Positions 57,744 to 63,821 of a stretch of 64,000 nt of DNA are shown piece after piece (the first letter of the stretch is position 1; the number at the start of each line of letters is the position of its first letter). Both the position numbers and the translations under genes were made by a program. The stretch spans positions 86,675,033 through 86,739,032 of the forward strand of contig OZ025242.1 of the NCBI GenBank assembly GCA_964019155.1. Direction: 5' to 3'. Source of the DNA: Osedax fenrisi. Lineage: Eukaryota > Annelida > Polychaeta > Sabellida > Siboglinidae. The notes beneath the pieces are model-generated. The model was not told the DNA's origin. It searched no databases and saw only the letters and a program-made list of their open reading frames with translations.

Positions 57744-60700
57744 GAGATAAGTGATTTCTTTAATGATAATTAAAAAAAAATAATAGTTTTTAATTTTTTT
57801 ATAATAAACCGATCAGCAAACGAACCTGAGTATAATAGAGTATAATAGAGAGAGAGAGAGCTTTCTATTGCATGTTATCAATATAAAATCTATCGTATAC
57901 AAACAAACACACACACACGTGTATGCAATACGAGTAACCCATCCCATCCTCTCTAACGGATGTTCTTAACCCGGGAGGTAGTGGCCCCTAGAGGGTGTTT
58001 ATAATATCCCCGGGGGTGGTGGGGCAGTGAAGAGGGGGCGACGGAGGGCATTAGGATAGCGTTGAGATATATTCTATGTAACTTACATATATAAATATTC
58101 TGAAACTAAAATAAATCAGAATTCTGCTAGATACAATTATTGAATATATATATATATATGTATATACATATGCAATAGATTATGGAAATGATACAGAGGG
58201 GGGTAGGGGGGCATTTCATGTAATAATTGTATTCGCGGGGGAATTCAATGGTTAAGATTCACTGCTCTATCGTATCGTATCATCGCCAGGGTAGTGTTAC
58301 TAACGCCACGAGAGGTCAGTCTTGCCCCGTTGACCACCACCGCTAGCACCACCGCTAGCACCGGTCAAGCTGGTGGTGATCACGTCATGCTCGAGGTCGC
58401 GGATAGTGTCGAACAGGTCGTCTATAGTGGTGAACGTAGACCTCGTAGGGGTGGTGGTGTCAGTTGTCACGGCGGAGGTGTCGGTGTCGGTGTCATCGAG
58501 GCGGGGTGTCATCTGACGCGGCGGCGGTGGTTTCAGTTTCGACGTCGAAGATTTAGTCGACTAAAGTGATGAGTGATGAGTCGCATGGGTCAATAATGCG
58601 GCTCTATGGCAAAGATTGTAGGAAGGAAATATATATCGCATAGTGTATGGTTTGATATCAATTTACATTATAATCAGAGCATTTTCCGAAATATCAACCT
58701 ATGTAGATTGCGTTGTTCATATTTTTCGACAAATCAAATTACACTATTTTGCGTAAGTGTTATATTCTTCGTTAACAACATCATTGATACCCAGCTGCAG
58801 ACGACATCATCAGTGCATCATTATTACACATTCATCGAGCAATGCGCACTAATCATTCACCGATGATGAACGATTCGATATAAAAATGATGCATTGGAAA
58901 AGATGTCCCAACGGAAATATACGTCACTTATGCATAAACGCGTGGTTCGATGCGCCACCTACATTAGGCATTAGGCATTAGATTTGTATCCAATATACAA
59001 CTTTAAAAGGAAATAATAGATACAAATTCTATTGTTCATATTATCATCATAAGTGTTCATTGTATTTATATATTCGTTCAATATAATATTCAACTTTAAA
59101 GTGTAATTTCACGTATGAAATGAATAAGAGACTTATTTCGATACTTCGATTTGGATAGGAATTTAAAAACATCGACTGAACGTTTGTTTACATTTTGAAT
59201 ATTTCTTTCAGTGATTACTATACGATACCTATAGTCTTTCAGTGATTACTATACGATACCTATAGTCTTTGAATGATTGATACTATTACTACCCCCAGTC
59301 CAAATCACTCAAAAGTAGATAGGCCATATCTTTGCGAAATCATTGGCTATTCTACTACGATGACGCATGTTATTACATAATATTAGGATGATCAGTAACG
59401 GTCGACTATTAACTATGTAATCTACACTCGCACTATATAAATAGCACTCGTACTCTATATAACATTTAATTGTACGCGACCAGTTCTAGCCGGGTTAATT
59501 TCAGCACTCGCACTCTAGCACAAATAGTACTAGCGCTCGCAGCACTATATAGTGCTGCCTCACTGTCGATGATGATGGATTACTTCACCAGATAATAGCG
59601 ATGCAATGATACAGTGATACAGATAGAGAACTAGAGCTACACTTAAAGCAAACAAGATAGTTAATATATAACCTATAACGTTTATAGATAACTCGAAGAA
59701 TGATACGGAGTCGGACGATGTAGAAGAAATACGTAATGTTATGAGCGACAGAGAAAACTGGAGAAAAATGAAATCAGGTCGAATGAAAATTCGTCATAAG
59801 TAAGTAAGTATGATAGTTAATTACGTTGGCACATTCCCCGGTGATTATGTAAAGTAAGGCACATTCCGCCTATTGTTATGTACCTTATTCGACCTCGAAC
59901 TTCTCGTAGAGTTGTTGTTCTTCTTGCGGATGAGCTCAACCTCCTCCTCGGCAATCTTCTGGTTGTGAAGTCTTTGTTTCTCTCGTTTGTCGTGCATTTC
60001 CTTCATGCAATATGTAGGTTAACGACATGATGATATTCATAATTATGATTAAATAAGTTTCATTATATAAATTAATACATACAAATAATGTTAAATTACT
60101 ATAAAGTACGTAAATATATACTAGATTAGTAAATGGTAGTATTATAAATGGATATATTAATCTAGTAATATAAGAATGAGAATGATTTTGAGTGAATTAA
60201 TCACGTGAAGTTGATATAGAAGATCGGTAGCTTCTAGAGATATCAAATGTATACATTTATTATTAGATTATTGTAACTAATAAAATACCTTTATACAATT
60301 TTACAATCTAACAAATCGCAAAATTTAAATAATACTTTTTATTTTTCAATAAGTGTAATCAATAATTCTCTTCAAAAATATTTGAATATTACTATATATA
60401 TACCTATGTACCTATATTAATATAGTAATGATGGGGAGTGGATAGATCTATAAACTTGAATAGCTTTCTTACGAGCTTCGTGTGCCTTCCGTTCTCTGGC
60501 TAATCTACGATCTTTGGTGGGTGCTGCTGTAGTGTTGTGGGCGTCGCTGTTGTTGTTGTTATTGAACATCAGCGACCTCTGTTGTTGTTCCTGGTGTTCT
60601 CTGTCGGCGCGTGCCTTCTTCAGTTGTCGAGCCTTCGCTAGGGCGGCTTCCTGTGGGAGGAGGAGGAGGGGGTTAGGGGGTTAGGGGGAAGAGGAGGAGT

Positions 60701-62117
60701 GGTGGTGGGGGGTTAGGAGGAGGAGGAGGATGAGTAGTGGCAGGGGGTTAGGAGAAGAAGGATTAGTGGTGGCAAGGGGTTAGGAGGAGGAGGAGGAGGA
60801 GGAGGAGGAGGATGAGGAGGAGGAGGAGGAGGGGGAGAAGGAGGAGGAGGAGGAGGAGGAGGGAGTCTCAGTAGGTTAGTAGGACAATGTGATTACCGTT
60901 AACTAAGGGTGTGTTTTTATAGCTTGGACAGTTATACAGATAGACACTGTCAACTGGACAGTTTACTATTATATCTACGCAATATATCAATAGACTGTCC
61001 TCCCCTGTCCTTGTGGACAATCTAGCTAGCGCTACATCAGTTATTCTGAATAATGCACTCCAATCCAGATATCCACATACCCATCACGTATTTCACGTTT
61101 ACTCGTGATTAAATCTAAAAAAATTATTAACATTACGTATTGACGACATAAATTCCGGTCGAAAATGTTAATCAAATCATAATTTAAATAGAGAAACTTT
61201 TATAAATATGCATGCACTTTCTACAAGTTACACTTACGGTTACGAAAGTTTGCAGTGTGTGCCAAGTTGTACGTGTTACAAGCACTGCACATCGCCGCTA
61301 CAAAACCATACCTAAGATGACCACAGCAACAGTAACAACAACTTTTATGTCTATATTTAAAAATGTATTTCTATTTTCGATAATTTTTCGTTTATTTTTA
61401 CAGTAACTGTAAAACGTTTTAATTTCTTTAATTTTTTAATTTCGTATTATTCTTTGTTTATTTCTATAACGTATTTTATCGTTGGCAAATATTTATACTT
61501 TATACTTTCGATTATACATATCGACCATGTATTTGCTTAAATAAATTATCAATCAACAACAACAACAACAATAACTACAACCATAGTAACCGTGAAAGAT
61601 GAATGTTGCTCATCCTGATCATCTGATTGGCTATTACCGAAGCACTGTTGCGAGTTGGCTTGTAAACAATCGTGTACCGAGCCTGCGAAGTGCTCAGGGG
61701 ACGTGTCTCGATAAGGTGATATCCCATTGGCCGATGGAGTAGGCAACGTTTCGTCGGTCGATAGTTTAAACAATGTTTCGCCGGACAATAGATTAGGCAA
61801 CGTTTCATCGCTCGACGATTTAGACAACATTTCTTCGATAGATTGCTCGGCTGACATATCATCGGACGATAGATTGGGTGAAATCTGATCGGTCGGCAGT
61901 TTTGGAATGGCTTCGATGACGCGCTCGTGGCGTTCGAAAGATTCGTACATTTCACGATCGCGATTCTTAGCGGGGTCGCTGAGGAATTGAGTAGATGACC
62001 TCAACGACCTCGATGACCTTGACGACACTCTGCCGCACCCACTGTCGTCTATTTCATCGTCGTCGACGTTCCCGGATACGCGTTGAGTGTCGTCGCGCTC
62101 TTCGAATGGATTCCAAA
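33433..62117 (-). CDS. CEP131: CEP131/AZI1 orthologue, centriolar satellite and ciliogenesis protein (20 exons, 5' partial)
   Basis: Twenty minus-strand exons, every junction in phase, encode about 980 residues to a stop codon. Diagnostic segments match the conserved half of CEP131 (AZI1, Drosophila dila) in order and spacing: a KAHEARKAIQ basic helix, KRHLSFIDQLIDDKK across exons 7-8, RREKWIDEKTKRIK, GLEPEIQRLI, QRRRLYTEISEEKERIAQQ, KRKETWLLGRERELK, DHEIELVIQRLE, IKRIRDKYE, VIRQEFADRL and KRADHLESLL near the C-terminus. The protein is a long coiled coil. In other animals it sits on centriolar satellites and basal bodies and supports cilium assembly and BBSome traffic. The first visible exon starts at an acceptor, so the true N-terminus and the IQ motif lie upstream and were not found. 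Introns are full of minisatellites and mobile elements. Confidence 0.95.
33624..33709 (-). CDS. CEP131: CEP131 exon 19
   Basis: 86 nt, phase 0 to 2, donor CCAG|GTTTGT. It encodes QKVELENARQEIVSIESTKN and EEMELVHA. The acceptor GAGCTCAG is chosen for frame. Confidence 0.85.
33710..36790 (-). other. AT-rich CEP131 intron 18
   Basis: 3.1 kb of AT-rich DNA with one minisatellite (35577-35795) and TA runs. No exon is needed here: exons 18 and 19 join in phase 0 and match CEP131 without a gap. Confidence 0.65.
35577..35795. repeat. 21-bp minisatellite (CAAGTAAATATCATGCCGCCA)
   Basis: About ten units with CCGCCA, CCGACA and CAGACA variants, causing the repetitive frames on both strands. Confidence 0.95.
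36791..36928 (-). CDS. CEP131: CEP131 exon 18
   Basis: 138 nt, phase 0 to 0, acceptor GACGCCTCAG, donor GAA|GTTATC. It encodes LLERLNAERSRVSDVIRQEF and ADRLVETETNSQRIKSEITE, the highly conserved VIRQEF.DRL block. Confidence 0.95.
37479..37565 (-). CDS. CEP131: CEP131 exon 17
   Basis: 87 nt, phase 0 to 0, donor AAG|GTTTCA. It encodes AELTEVDGENRRKTVLLSQK and DMEIAELKK. Confidence 0.9.
37568..37912. repeat. (GAT)n-derived minisatellite
   Basis: GATGATGATAATGTT / GATGATGGT units touch the exon 17 acceptor; they give spurious His-, Ile-, Ser- and Met-rich frames. Confidence 0.95.
38027..38111 (-). CDS. CEP131: CEP131 exon 16
   Basis: 85 nt, phase 2 to 0, acceptor CGTTTCAG, donor AAG|GTAGCT. 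It encodes RIRDKYEKEIDELERSDKMI and RQKYNETK. Confidence 0.95.
38171..38411 (-). mobile_element. Full-length tRNA-derived SINE, minus strand
   Basis: The head, read on the minus strand (38411 to about 38335), is tRNA-like: CTGCCTGCGTAGCTCATTCG with an A-box-like segment, GGTACGAGCC as B-box and CTGGACCATT. The body and the CTAAGTTCCTGGATGG end follow. It sits 27 bp beyond the donor of CEP131 exon 15, antisense-free (same strand as the gene). Confidence 0.85.
38439..38551 (-). CDS. CEP131: CEP131 exon 15
   Basis: 113 nt, phase 0 to 2, acceptor ACCTTTCAG, donor TCAA|GTTTGT. It encodes ESVRKERDHEIELVIQRLED and DSQAARDESERIVDHRI. Confidence 0.95.
39141..39245 (-). mobile_element. Fragment of the 450-bp MITE family
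   Basis: It matches the middle of the copy at 56776-57229: TTTATAATGTAAATTCGTAT, ACTTTTAAAATG and GTGTTCATTACTAAT. The ends are lost. Confidence 0.65.
39611..39721 (-). CDS. CEP131: CEP131 exon 14
   Basis: 111 nt, phase 0 to 0, acceptor CCCCACAG, donor AAG|GTAACC. It encodes SELSHLKEQLALEKTEWQET and YMKRKETWLLGRERELK, matching the conserved AWLLNREQEL region of vertebrate CEP131. Confidence 0.96.
40475..40600 (-). CDS. CEP131: CEP131 exon 13
   Basis: 126 nt, phase 0 to 0, acceptor CTACGCAG, donor TCG|GTTTGA. It encodes ASRMRMECDRNQRQTEDGQR and TASAALQREYETARDEIERR, same length as the aligned vertebrate segment. Confidence 0.93.
40625..41450. repeat. G-rich minisatellite with higher-order structure (~72-bp monomers, trimer period ~214 bp)
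   Basis: Each monomer holds GCTGCAGGATTTGAAGGGGG, GCGAGGGGGGGACATAATG and GATGCAGAGCTGTATTAAGG. Three monomer types (TGTGATTTTAGCGATGCAGCA; GAGATGATAGCGATGCGGCG; GAGATGATATCGATGCAGAG) follow each other in a fixed order several times. It lies next to the exon 13 acceptor and makes the PPSPPFKSC-type frames. Confidence 0.95.
41460..44059 (-). other. AT-rich CEP131 intron 12
   Basis: AT-rich sequence with a retroposon-like tail at its 44-kb end. A mixed-composition patch at 43570-43690 has no frame matching CEP131 and is not needed, because exons 12 and 13 align without a gap. Confidence 0.6.
43837..44017 (+). mobile_element. Retroposon-like 3' tail near a splice donor
   Basis: It shares AGCTAAAACACAAATGAGAA with 48978-48994 and the CGTATTATTCTTC... 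TTATCGTTAGCAA... ACTTTCGAATATATATTTCG... AATAAATGATCAATCAATAG series with 61424-61575. It ends 42 bp from the CEP131 exon 12 donor, antisense to the gene. Confidence 0.65.
44060..44159 (-). CDS. CEP131: CEP131 exon 12
   Basis: 100 nt, phase 2 to 0, acceptor CACGCTTAG, donor CAG|GTTAAC. It encodes YEKQVRQEEEAYQNQRRRLY and TEISEEKERIAQQ, matching QRQRLYSEVAEERERLGQQ. Confidence 0.95.
44162..44330. repeat. (GT)n/GGGTGTGT simple repeat at an acceptor
   Basis: On the gene strand it is a CA/CCCACAC tract running straight into the exon 12 acceptor. Confidence 0.95.
44582..45105. repeat. ~60-bp minisatellite containing the CEP131 exon 11 donor
   Basis: About eight units. On the gene strand each carries GGGAGTTAGCTAGACAAAC followed by GTTAGCC, i.e. 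the last 19 bases of exon 11 and its splice donor. Six units are exact over this segment and two (near 44610 and 44670) are diverged. Confidence 0.95.
45106..45586. mobile_element. 481-bp element with perfect 33-bp terminal inverted repeats
   Basis: 45106-45138 and 45554-45586 are exact reverse complements over 33 bp, starting CCATCGATATAAAG. Flanks are CCTAAA on both sides (45100-45105 and 45587-45592), a likely 6-bp target duplication (7 of 8 if the terminal base is excluded). It interrupts the exon 11 donor minisatellite, so it arrived after the array expanded. The interior is AT-rich with no frame. The superfamily is not certain. Confidence 0.92.
45611..45700 (-). CDS. CEP131: CEP131 exon 11
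   Basis: 90 nt, phase 2 to 2, acceptor CTCCCACAG, donor CAAAC|GTTAGC. It encodes YVSMTEELRDQFAKEKESAC and ARERELARQ, matching EELREQLEREKEALGQQERERARQ of vertebrate CEP131, which fixes the donor choice. The donor is the real copy of a repeated one. Confidence 0.93.
45703..46010. repeat. GGA-rich minisatellite at an acceptor
   Basis: GGAGGTAAAGAGGAGGAG units give the gene strand a long pyrimidine tract ending at the exon 11 acceptor. Confidence 0.92.
46416..46543 (-). CDS. CEP131: CEP131 exon 10
   Basis: 128 nt, phase 0 to 2, acceptor GTTAAACAG, donor AAAG|GTCATA. It encodes EMTVKGLEPEIQRLITSHKA and EIKRMKAVEQGELLAADERA, matching the invariant TVRGLEPEIQKLI block. Confidence 0.96.
46902..47358 (-). 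mobile_element. Diverged copy of the 450-bp MITE family
   Basis: It runs in the same direction as 56776-57229: GCGCCACCTACATAGGG, TTTATAATGTAAATTCGTAT, AAACTAAGTGTTCATTACTA, CTATTTCAGTGATATCGATA, CTGCTAGCAG and GGGAGTGTTATATCCTTGC. The terminal repeats are decayed. Confidence 0.8.
48478..48550. repeat. Short dispersed palindromic repeat, second copy
   Basis: See 8198-8274; same CAGATTTAGG, CAGGGTAATTATAGAA and GCTTATCGAGATAATTACCC blocks. Confidence 0.6.
48940..49075 (+). mobile_element. Retroposon-like 3' tail ending in (CTAT)n
   Basis: It shares GCTAAAACACAAATGAGAA with 43840-43858 and ends AATAAATCATCTATC followed by a (CTAT)n tail. The tail ends 30 bp from the donor of CEP131 exon 9, antisense to the gene. 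Confidence 0.55.
49105..49201 (-). CDS. CEP131: CEP131 exon 9
   Basis: 97 nt, phase 2 to 0, acceptor TTTGTTTAG, donor AAA|GTTTAC. It encodes HDTDMKKQKETHTASEKFRR and EKWIDEKTKRIK, matching ATEKARREKWISEKTKKIK. Confidence 0.96.
49210..49803. repeat. 12-bp minisatellite (GACATGATAGAG/GACATGATAGGG)
   Basis: About 49 units with GAG/GGG variants arranged in runs. It starts 8 bp from the exon 9 acceptor and makes the GHDRGHDR- and IMSSIMSP-type frames. Confidence 0.97.
50188..50294 (-). CDS. CEP131: CEP131 exon 8
   Basis: 107 nt, phase 0 to 2, consensus donor ATCA|GTAAGT. It encodes LIDDKKLLTDKCELLVSELK and VIQKKCTDEIKVVNH, the most conserved part of CEP131 together with the end of exon 7. Confidence 0.97.
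50300..50572. repeat. 17-bp minisatellite (GATGCATGAGTGTGTGC)
   Basis: About 16 units with GCATG/GCGTG variants. On the gene strand it supplies the tract before the exon 8 acceptor. Confidence 0.97.
50740..50845. repeat. ACACATATATAC simple repeat
   Basis: Irregular CA/TA units in the intron between exons 7 and 8. Confidence 0.9.
50913..51038 (-). CDS. CEP131: CEP131 exon 7
   Basis: 126 nt, phase 0 to 0, acceptor GATAATAG, donor CAG|GTATCA. It encodes SQQKELTVRHAKESDREMNQ and ends MKRHLSFIDQ, matching ALAQQRDLTARRVKETEKAL and RHLAFIDQ. Confidence 0.96.
51045..51110. repeat. G-rich (GGGGTGTGAGG) simple repeat at an acceptor
   Basis: On the gene strand a C-rich tract just upstream of the exon 7 acceptor. 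Confidence 0.85.
51296..51535. repeat. 10-bp minisatellite (GACTAATAGT) starting at a splice donor
   Basis: About 24 units. The donor of exon 6, GTCAGCCATTA on the gene strand, is itself a degenerate unit of the array (GTCACTATTA). Confidence 0.96.
51538..51711 (-). CDS. CEP131: CEP131 exon 6
   Basis: 174 nt, phase 0 to 0, acceptor CCCCCAATAG, donor CTG|GTCAGC. It encodes GGGDGPILVTPSISQLEELD and QEKSRNIDVLQTAL, corresponding to the start of the main coiled coil in vertebrate CEP131. Confidence 0.9.
51786..52008. repeat. 12-bp minisatellite (CAGTGCATGACA)
   Basis: About 18 nearly identical units in the intron between exons 5 and 6, which suggests recent expansion or strong homogenisation. 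Confidence 0.97.
52149..52599 (+). mobile_element. Intact ~451-bp MITE with 31-bp terminal inverted repeats
   Basis: The ends begin CAAAGATTTTGCGAAGCAAA and finish TTTCCTTCGGAAAATCTTTG; as 31-bp inverted repeats they differ at only two positions. Flanks are ATATCAA and ATATCAT, a 7-bp target duplication with one mismatch. No open frame: a non-autonomous DNA transposon. The sequence resembles the copy at 56776-57229 throughout, in opposite orientation. Confidence 0.93.
52690..52773. repeat. (TAC)n microsatellite next to a donor
   Basis: On the gene strand (GTA)n begins right at the exon 5 donor, so many alternative GT sites exist. Confidence 0.95.
52777..52922 (-). CDS. CEP131: CEP131 exon 5
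   Basis: 146 nt, phase 1 to 0, acceptor CACATACAG, donor TCC|GTTAGT. It encodes DELDRSPPPSDTEPARTRPI and a Ser-rich segment ending LSDIDS. The phase-1 join to exon 4 restores SWLDELD. Confidence 0.85.
52975..53055. repeat. (CA)n/(CG)n microsatellite
   Basis: CACACA and CGCGCG runs upstream of the exon 5 acceptor. Confidence 0.92.
54427..54470 (-). pseudogene. tRNA-like 3' half (T-arm), minus strand
   Basis: On the minus strand CAGAGGTCCCTGGTTCGACT followed by CCAGGCAGTTCTCG gives a canonical T-stem (CCTGG/CCAGG) with a TTCGACT loop. No matching 5' acceptor strand lies upstream, so it is a truncated tRNA or a tRNA-derived element, not a working gene. Confidence 0.55.
56547..57241 (-). mobile_element. 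tRNA-derived SINE interrupted by a MITE
   Basis: On the minus strand the head reads TATGTGGCTCAGTTGGCTAA (A-box), GTCAGACACACAAGCATTAG, GGACGTGGGTTCGAGCC (B-box) and TAGTCCGCACCA, a clear tRNA resemblance. The body ends at 56547. The element 56776-57229 lies inside the first few bases of the head; the missing ACTGC continues at 57237-57241 after the 7-bp duplication. Confidence 0.88.
56776..57229 (-). mobile_element. Intact ~454-bp MITE with perfect 7-bp target duplication
   Basis: The ends are CAAAGATTTTCCGAAGGAAA and TTTGCTTCGCAAAATCTTTG (31-bp inverted repeats). Flanks are CACATAG on both sides (56769-56775 and 57230-57236). Without the insert the flanks form the start of a SINE head, so the empty site is known. 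Confidence 0.96.
58305..58560 (-). CDS. CEP131: CEP131 exon 4
   Basis: 256 nt, phase 0 to 1, acceptor CACTTTAG, donor TGGC|GTTAGT. It encodes STKSSTSKLKPPPPRQMTPR, a Thr/Asp-rich run and DDLFDTIRDLEHDVITTSL, which matches the LEELLHTLQLLEKEPDVL block of vertebrate CEP131 by position and pattern. Confidence 0.88.
58608..59345. mobile_element. Diverged relatives of the 450-bp MITE family
   Basis: 58609-58785 begins CAAAGATTGTAGGAAGGAAA and ends with TTTTGCGTAAGTGTTATATTC; 58897-59345 carries GGAAATATACGTCACTTATG, GCGCCACCTACATTAGGC, AAGTGTTCATTG and ATATCTTTGCGAAATCATTG. Both look like old, rearranged copies. A 30-bp segment (TCAGTGATTACTATACGATA...) is duplicated at about 59208-59267. Confidence 0.55.
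59687..59803 (+). other. Coding-like 38-codon stretch, possible transposon relic
   Basis: An open frame reads DNSKNDTESDDVEEIRNVMS then DRENWRKMKSGRMKIRHK and stops. Its composition is protein-like and it lies on the strand opposite CEP131. The DRENWR motif recalls C-terminal ends of some non-LTR retrotransposon polyproteins, but this is inference from a short match. Confidence 0.3.
59884..60000 (-). CDS. CEP131: CEP131 exon 3
   Basis: 117 nt, phase 0 to 0, acceptor GCATGAAG, donor AAG|GTACAT. It encodes EMHDKREKQRLHNQKIAEEE and VELIRKKNNNSTRSSRSNK. Together with the end of exon 2 it matches ARRAAIQELQQKRALRAQK of vertebrate CEP131. Confidence 0.9.
60456..60650 (-). CDS. CEP131: CEP131 exon 2 (of those visible)
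   Basis: 195 nt, phase 0 to 0, acceptor CCTCCCACAG, donor CAA|GTTTAT. It encodes EAALAKARQLKKARADREHQ, an Asn run and ARERKAHEARKAIQ, a basic helix like KEAARRKAREEKARQARRAA in vertebrates. Confidence 0.9.
60655..60870. repeat. GGA-rich microsatellite at an acceptor
   Basis: GGAGGAGGA and GGGGGTTAGG units; on the gene strand a CCT tract leading into the exon 2 acceptor. Confidence 0.95.
61380..61575 (+). mobile_element. Retroposon-like 3' tail ending in (CAA)n near a donor
   Basis: It is the best-preserved tail copy, running from TTTACAGTAACTGTAAAACG through ACTTTCGATTATACATATCG to AAATTATCAATCAACAACAA. Its (CAA)n tail ends about 16 bp from the donor of the first visible CEP131 exon, antisense to the gene. 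Confidence 0.65.
61591..62117 (-). CDS. CEP131: CEP131 exon 1 of those visible (disordered N-terminal region)
   Basis: 527 nt, phase 1 to 0, acceptor TTTAATCAG, donor ACG|GTTACT. It encodes WNPFEERDDTQRV, an Arg/Ser patch (SSRSSRSLRSS) and degenerate repeats SSDETLPNLLSGETLFKLST. It belongs to the gene by strand and phase; its sequence is not conserved enough to confirm by itself. It begins at an acceptor, so upstream exons exist. Confidence 0.75.
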
Positions 62118-62289
62118 CTGATTAAAGAGTTCACATCATTACTGCAATTACTTCTATATACACTATATACACTATATACATAATATACACAATATACACA
62201 ATATACTATTAGTGCTATTTAGTAAGTGTAAATTATTCCTTCTGGACAATTACGTGTACTATTAGAGCAACATTCATCGATAAATTTAG

Positions 62290-63190
62290 CATTTTTAAAT
62301 ATTTTAAAATAATAGCGTTCATATAGTTGTCGTAATTTAGAATTATATAATGTATTATTTAATCAAATTAAATATTGTAATTATATTGCAGTATATAATA
62401 TAAATTAATATAAATGTTTATTTATTTAATTCAGTTGTAATATTTAAATATTAGTAATGACATTAACCTAGATAGTGCTATTTACTAATTTAAAATTTCA
62501 CTGATACATTTTAATTTTAAATTACTCATGTAAAGTATTATTTTATGTAATTAAAGTTTTGTATTATACTGTAATTTATATATTTAATACAATTTAATAT
62601 AAATGTTTATTTTTATATAATTTAAATACAATTTATAAACAAATTTAAAAGATCTAAGAATTTTAAAATATCACAGATAAATTGTAATTTGAAATTACCT
62701 ATATAAAGTATTATTTATAAAAGTAAATGTTGCAATTATACTGCGGTATAAATATATAATATAAATTTTATTTTTATATAATCGAAATGCACATTATAAG
62801 CGTATATAGAAAAATTAAAACGATCTAAGAATTTTAAAAAGCACCGATAAATTGTAATTTAAAATTACCTATATAAAGTATTATTTAAGCAAATTACGTG
62901 TTGCAATTATATTGCATTATAAATATATAATATAAATAAATATAAATGTCTATTTTGATATAATAAAAAATGCACTATATAAGCGTATATAGAAAAAATA
63001 AAGCGATCTAAGAATTTTAAAAAGCACCGATAAATTGTAATTTAAAATTACCTATATAAAGTATTATTTAAGCAAATTACGTGTTGCAATTATATTGCAT
63101 TATAAATATATAATATAAATAAATATAAATTTTTATTTTTATTTAATCGAAATGCATTTTATAAGCATATATAGAAAAATAAACTAAATG
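62290..63190. repeat. AT-rich tandem satellite, ~170-185-bp unit
   Basis: Three clear units and one diverged unit share GATCTAAGAATTTTAAAA, GATAAATTGTAATTTAAAAT, TACCTATATAAAGTATTATT and AAGCGTATATAGAAAAA. The common start occurs at 62651, 62823 and 63005. Confidence 0.88.
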
Positions 63191-63796
63191 TATGTAAAAA
63201 AATAAATATTATTTATTTAAATATTTCTTATGAAATATCATGTATCACTTGATGTCGGCCATCTTAAGTTTACAAAAATTAAAAATCCAAAATCCACATT
63301 CCAGGTACCATGTCTGTTGAAGTAAAACCACATGACTACCGATCTATGTAAACTATAAATCTATGCTTGTATCTATTTACATGAAACAAATTTGAATGCT
63401 GAATAGTAAATATAGGTGGCAATACTATCGTTTTAAATAATTTCAATAGCGAATTGTCAAAGTATTGTAACATAATACTTTAGGATGTTTCAAAATATGT
63501 ATAATGTTACATTGAAAATGATTCTATTGATTTATTATTTTCATCGAATATGGCTGAATATTTTAAGAAAATTGGTTCTAATTATAAAATAATGTTATAT
63601 TCTTAAAACAAACACTATTAAGTAAATATTAATTGTATTCAAAAATGTACATAACTTTTCAATTATAATAGTAATATATTTTTCAAAATGATATGTAATC
63701 AAATATAAACTAAAAATATAATTAACATAAATAGTTATTAGTACGGGTGGTACAATTTGTCAAATTTCACAAATTCATTAATTAATGTGACATATA

Positions 63797-63821
63797 TTTC
63801 CTTCGGAAAATCTTTGGTAAA
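63797..63821 (+). mobile_element. Solitary MITE terminal repeat
   Basis: ATATTTCCTTCGGAAAATCTTTG matches the right end of the 450-bp MITE family (52577-52599). The rest of the element is not recognisable beside it. Confidence 0.55.

Larger units (their letters stand above)
53060..58304 (-). other. CEP131 intron 4, mostly AT-rich and mobile DNA
   Basis: 5.2 kb. It includes a tRNA-like fragment (54427-54470), a retroposon-like tail (about 54850-54965), a SINE split by a MITE (56547-57241) and TA runs. No exon is expected because exons 4 and 5 join in phase. Confidence 0.65.

Noticed and set aside
61549..61590. Val-rich end of the minus-strand frame
   Set aside because: It is the (CAA)n retroposon tail read beyond the donor of CEP131 exon 1.
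63240..63262. Minus-strand ATGGCCGACATCAAGTGATA as a possible first exon of CEP131
   Set aside because: Good start context and a possible donor, but its phase does not fit the next visible exon and four codons are too few to support a claim.
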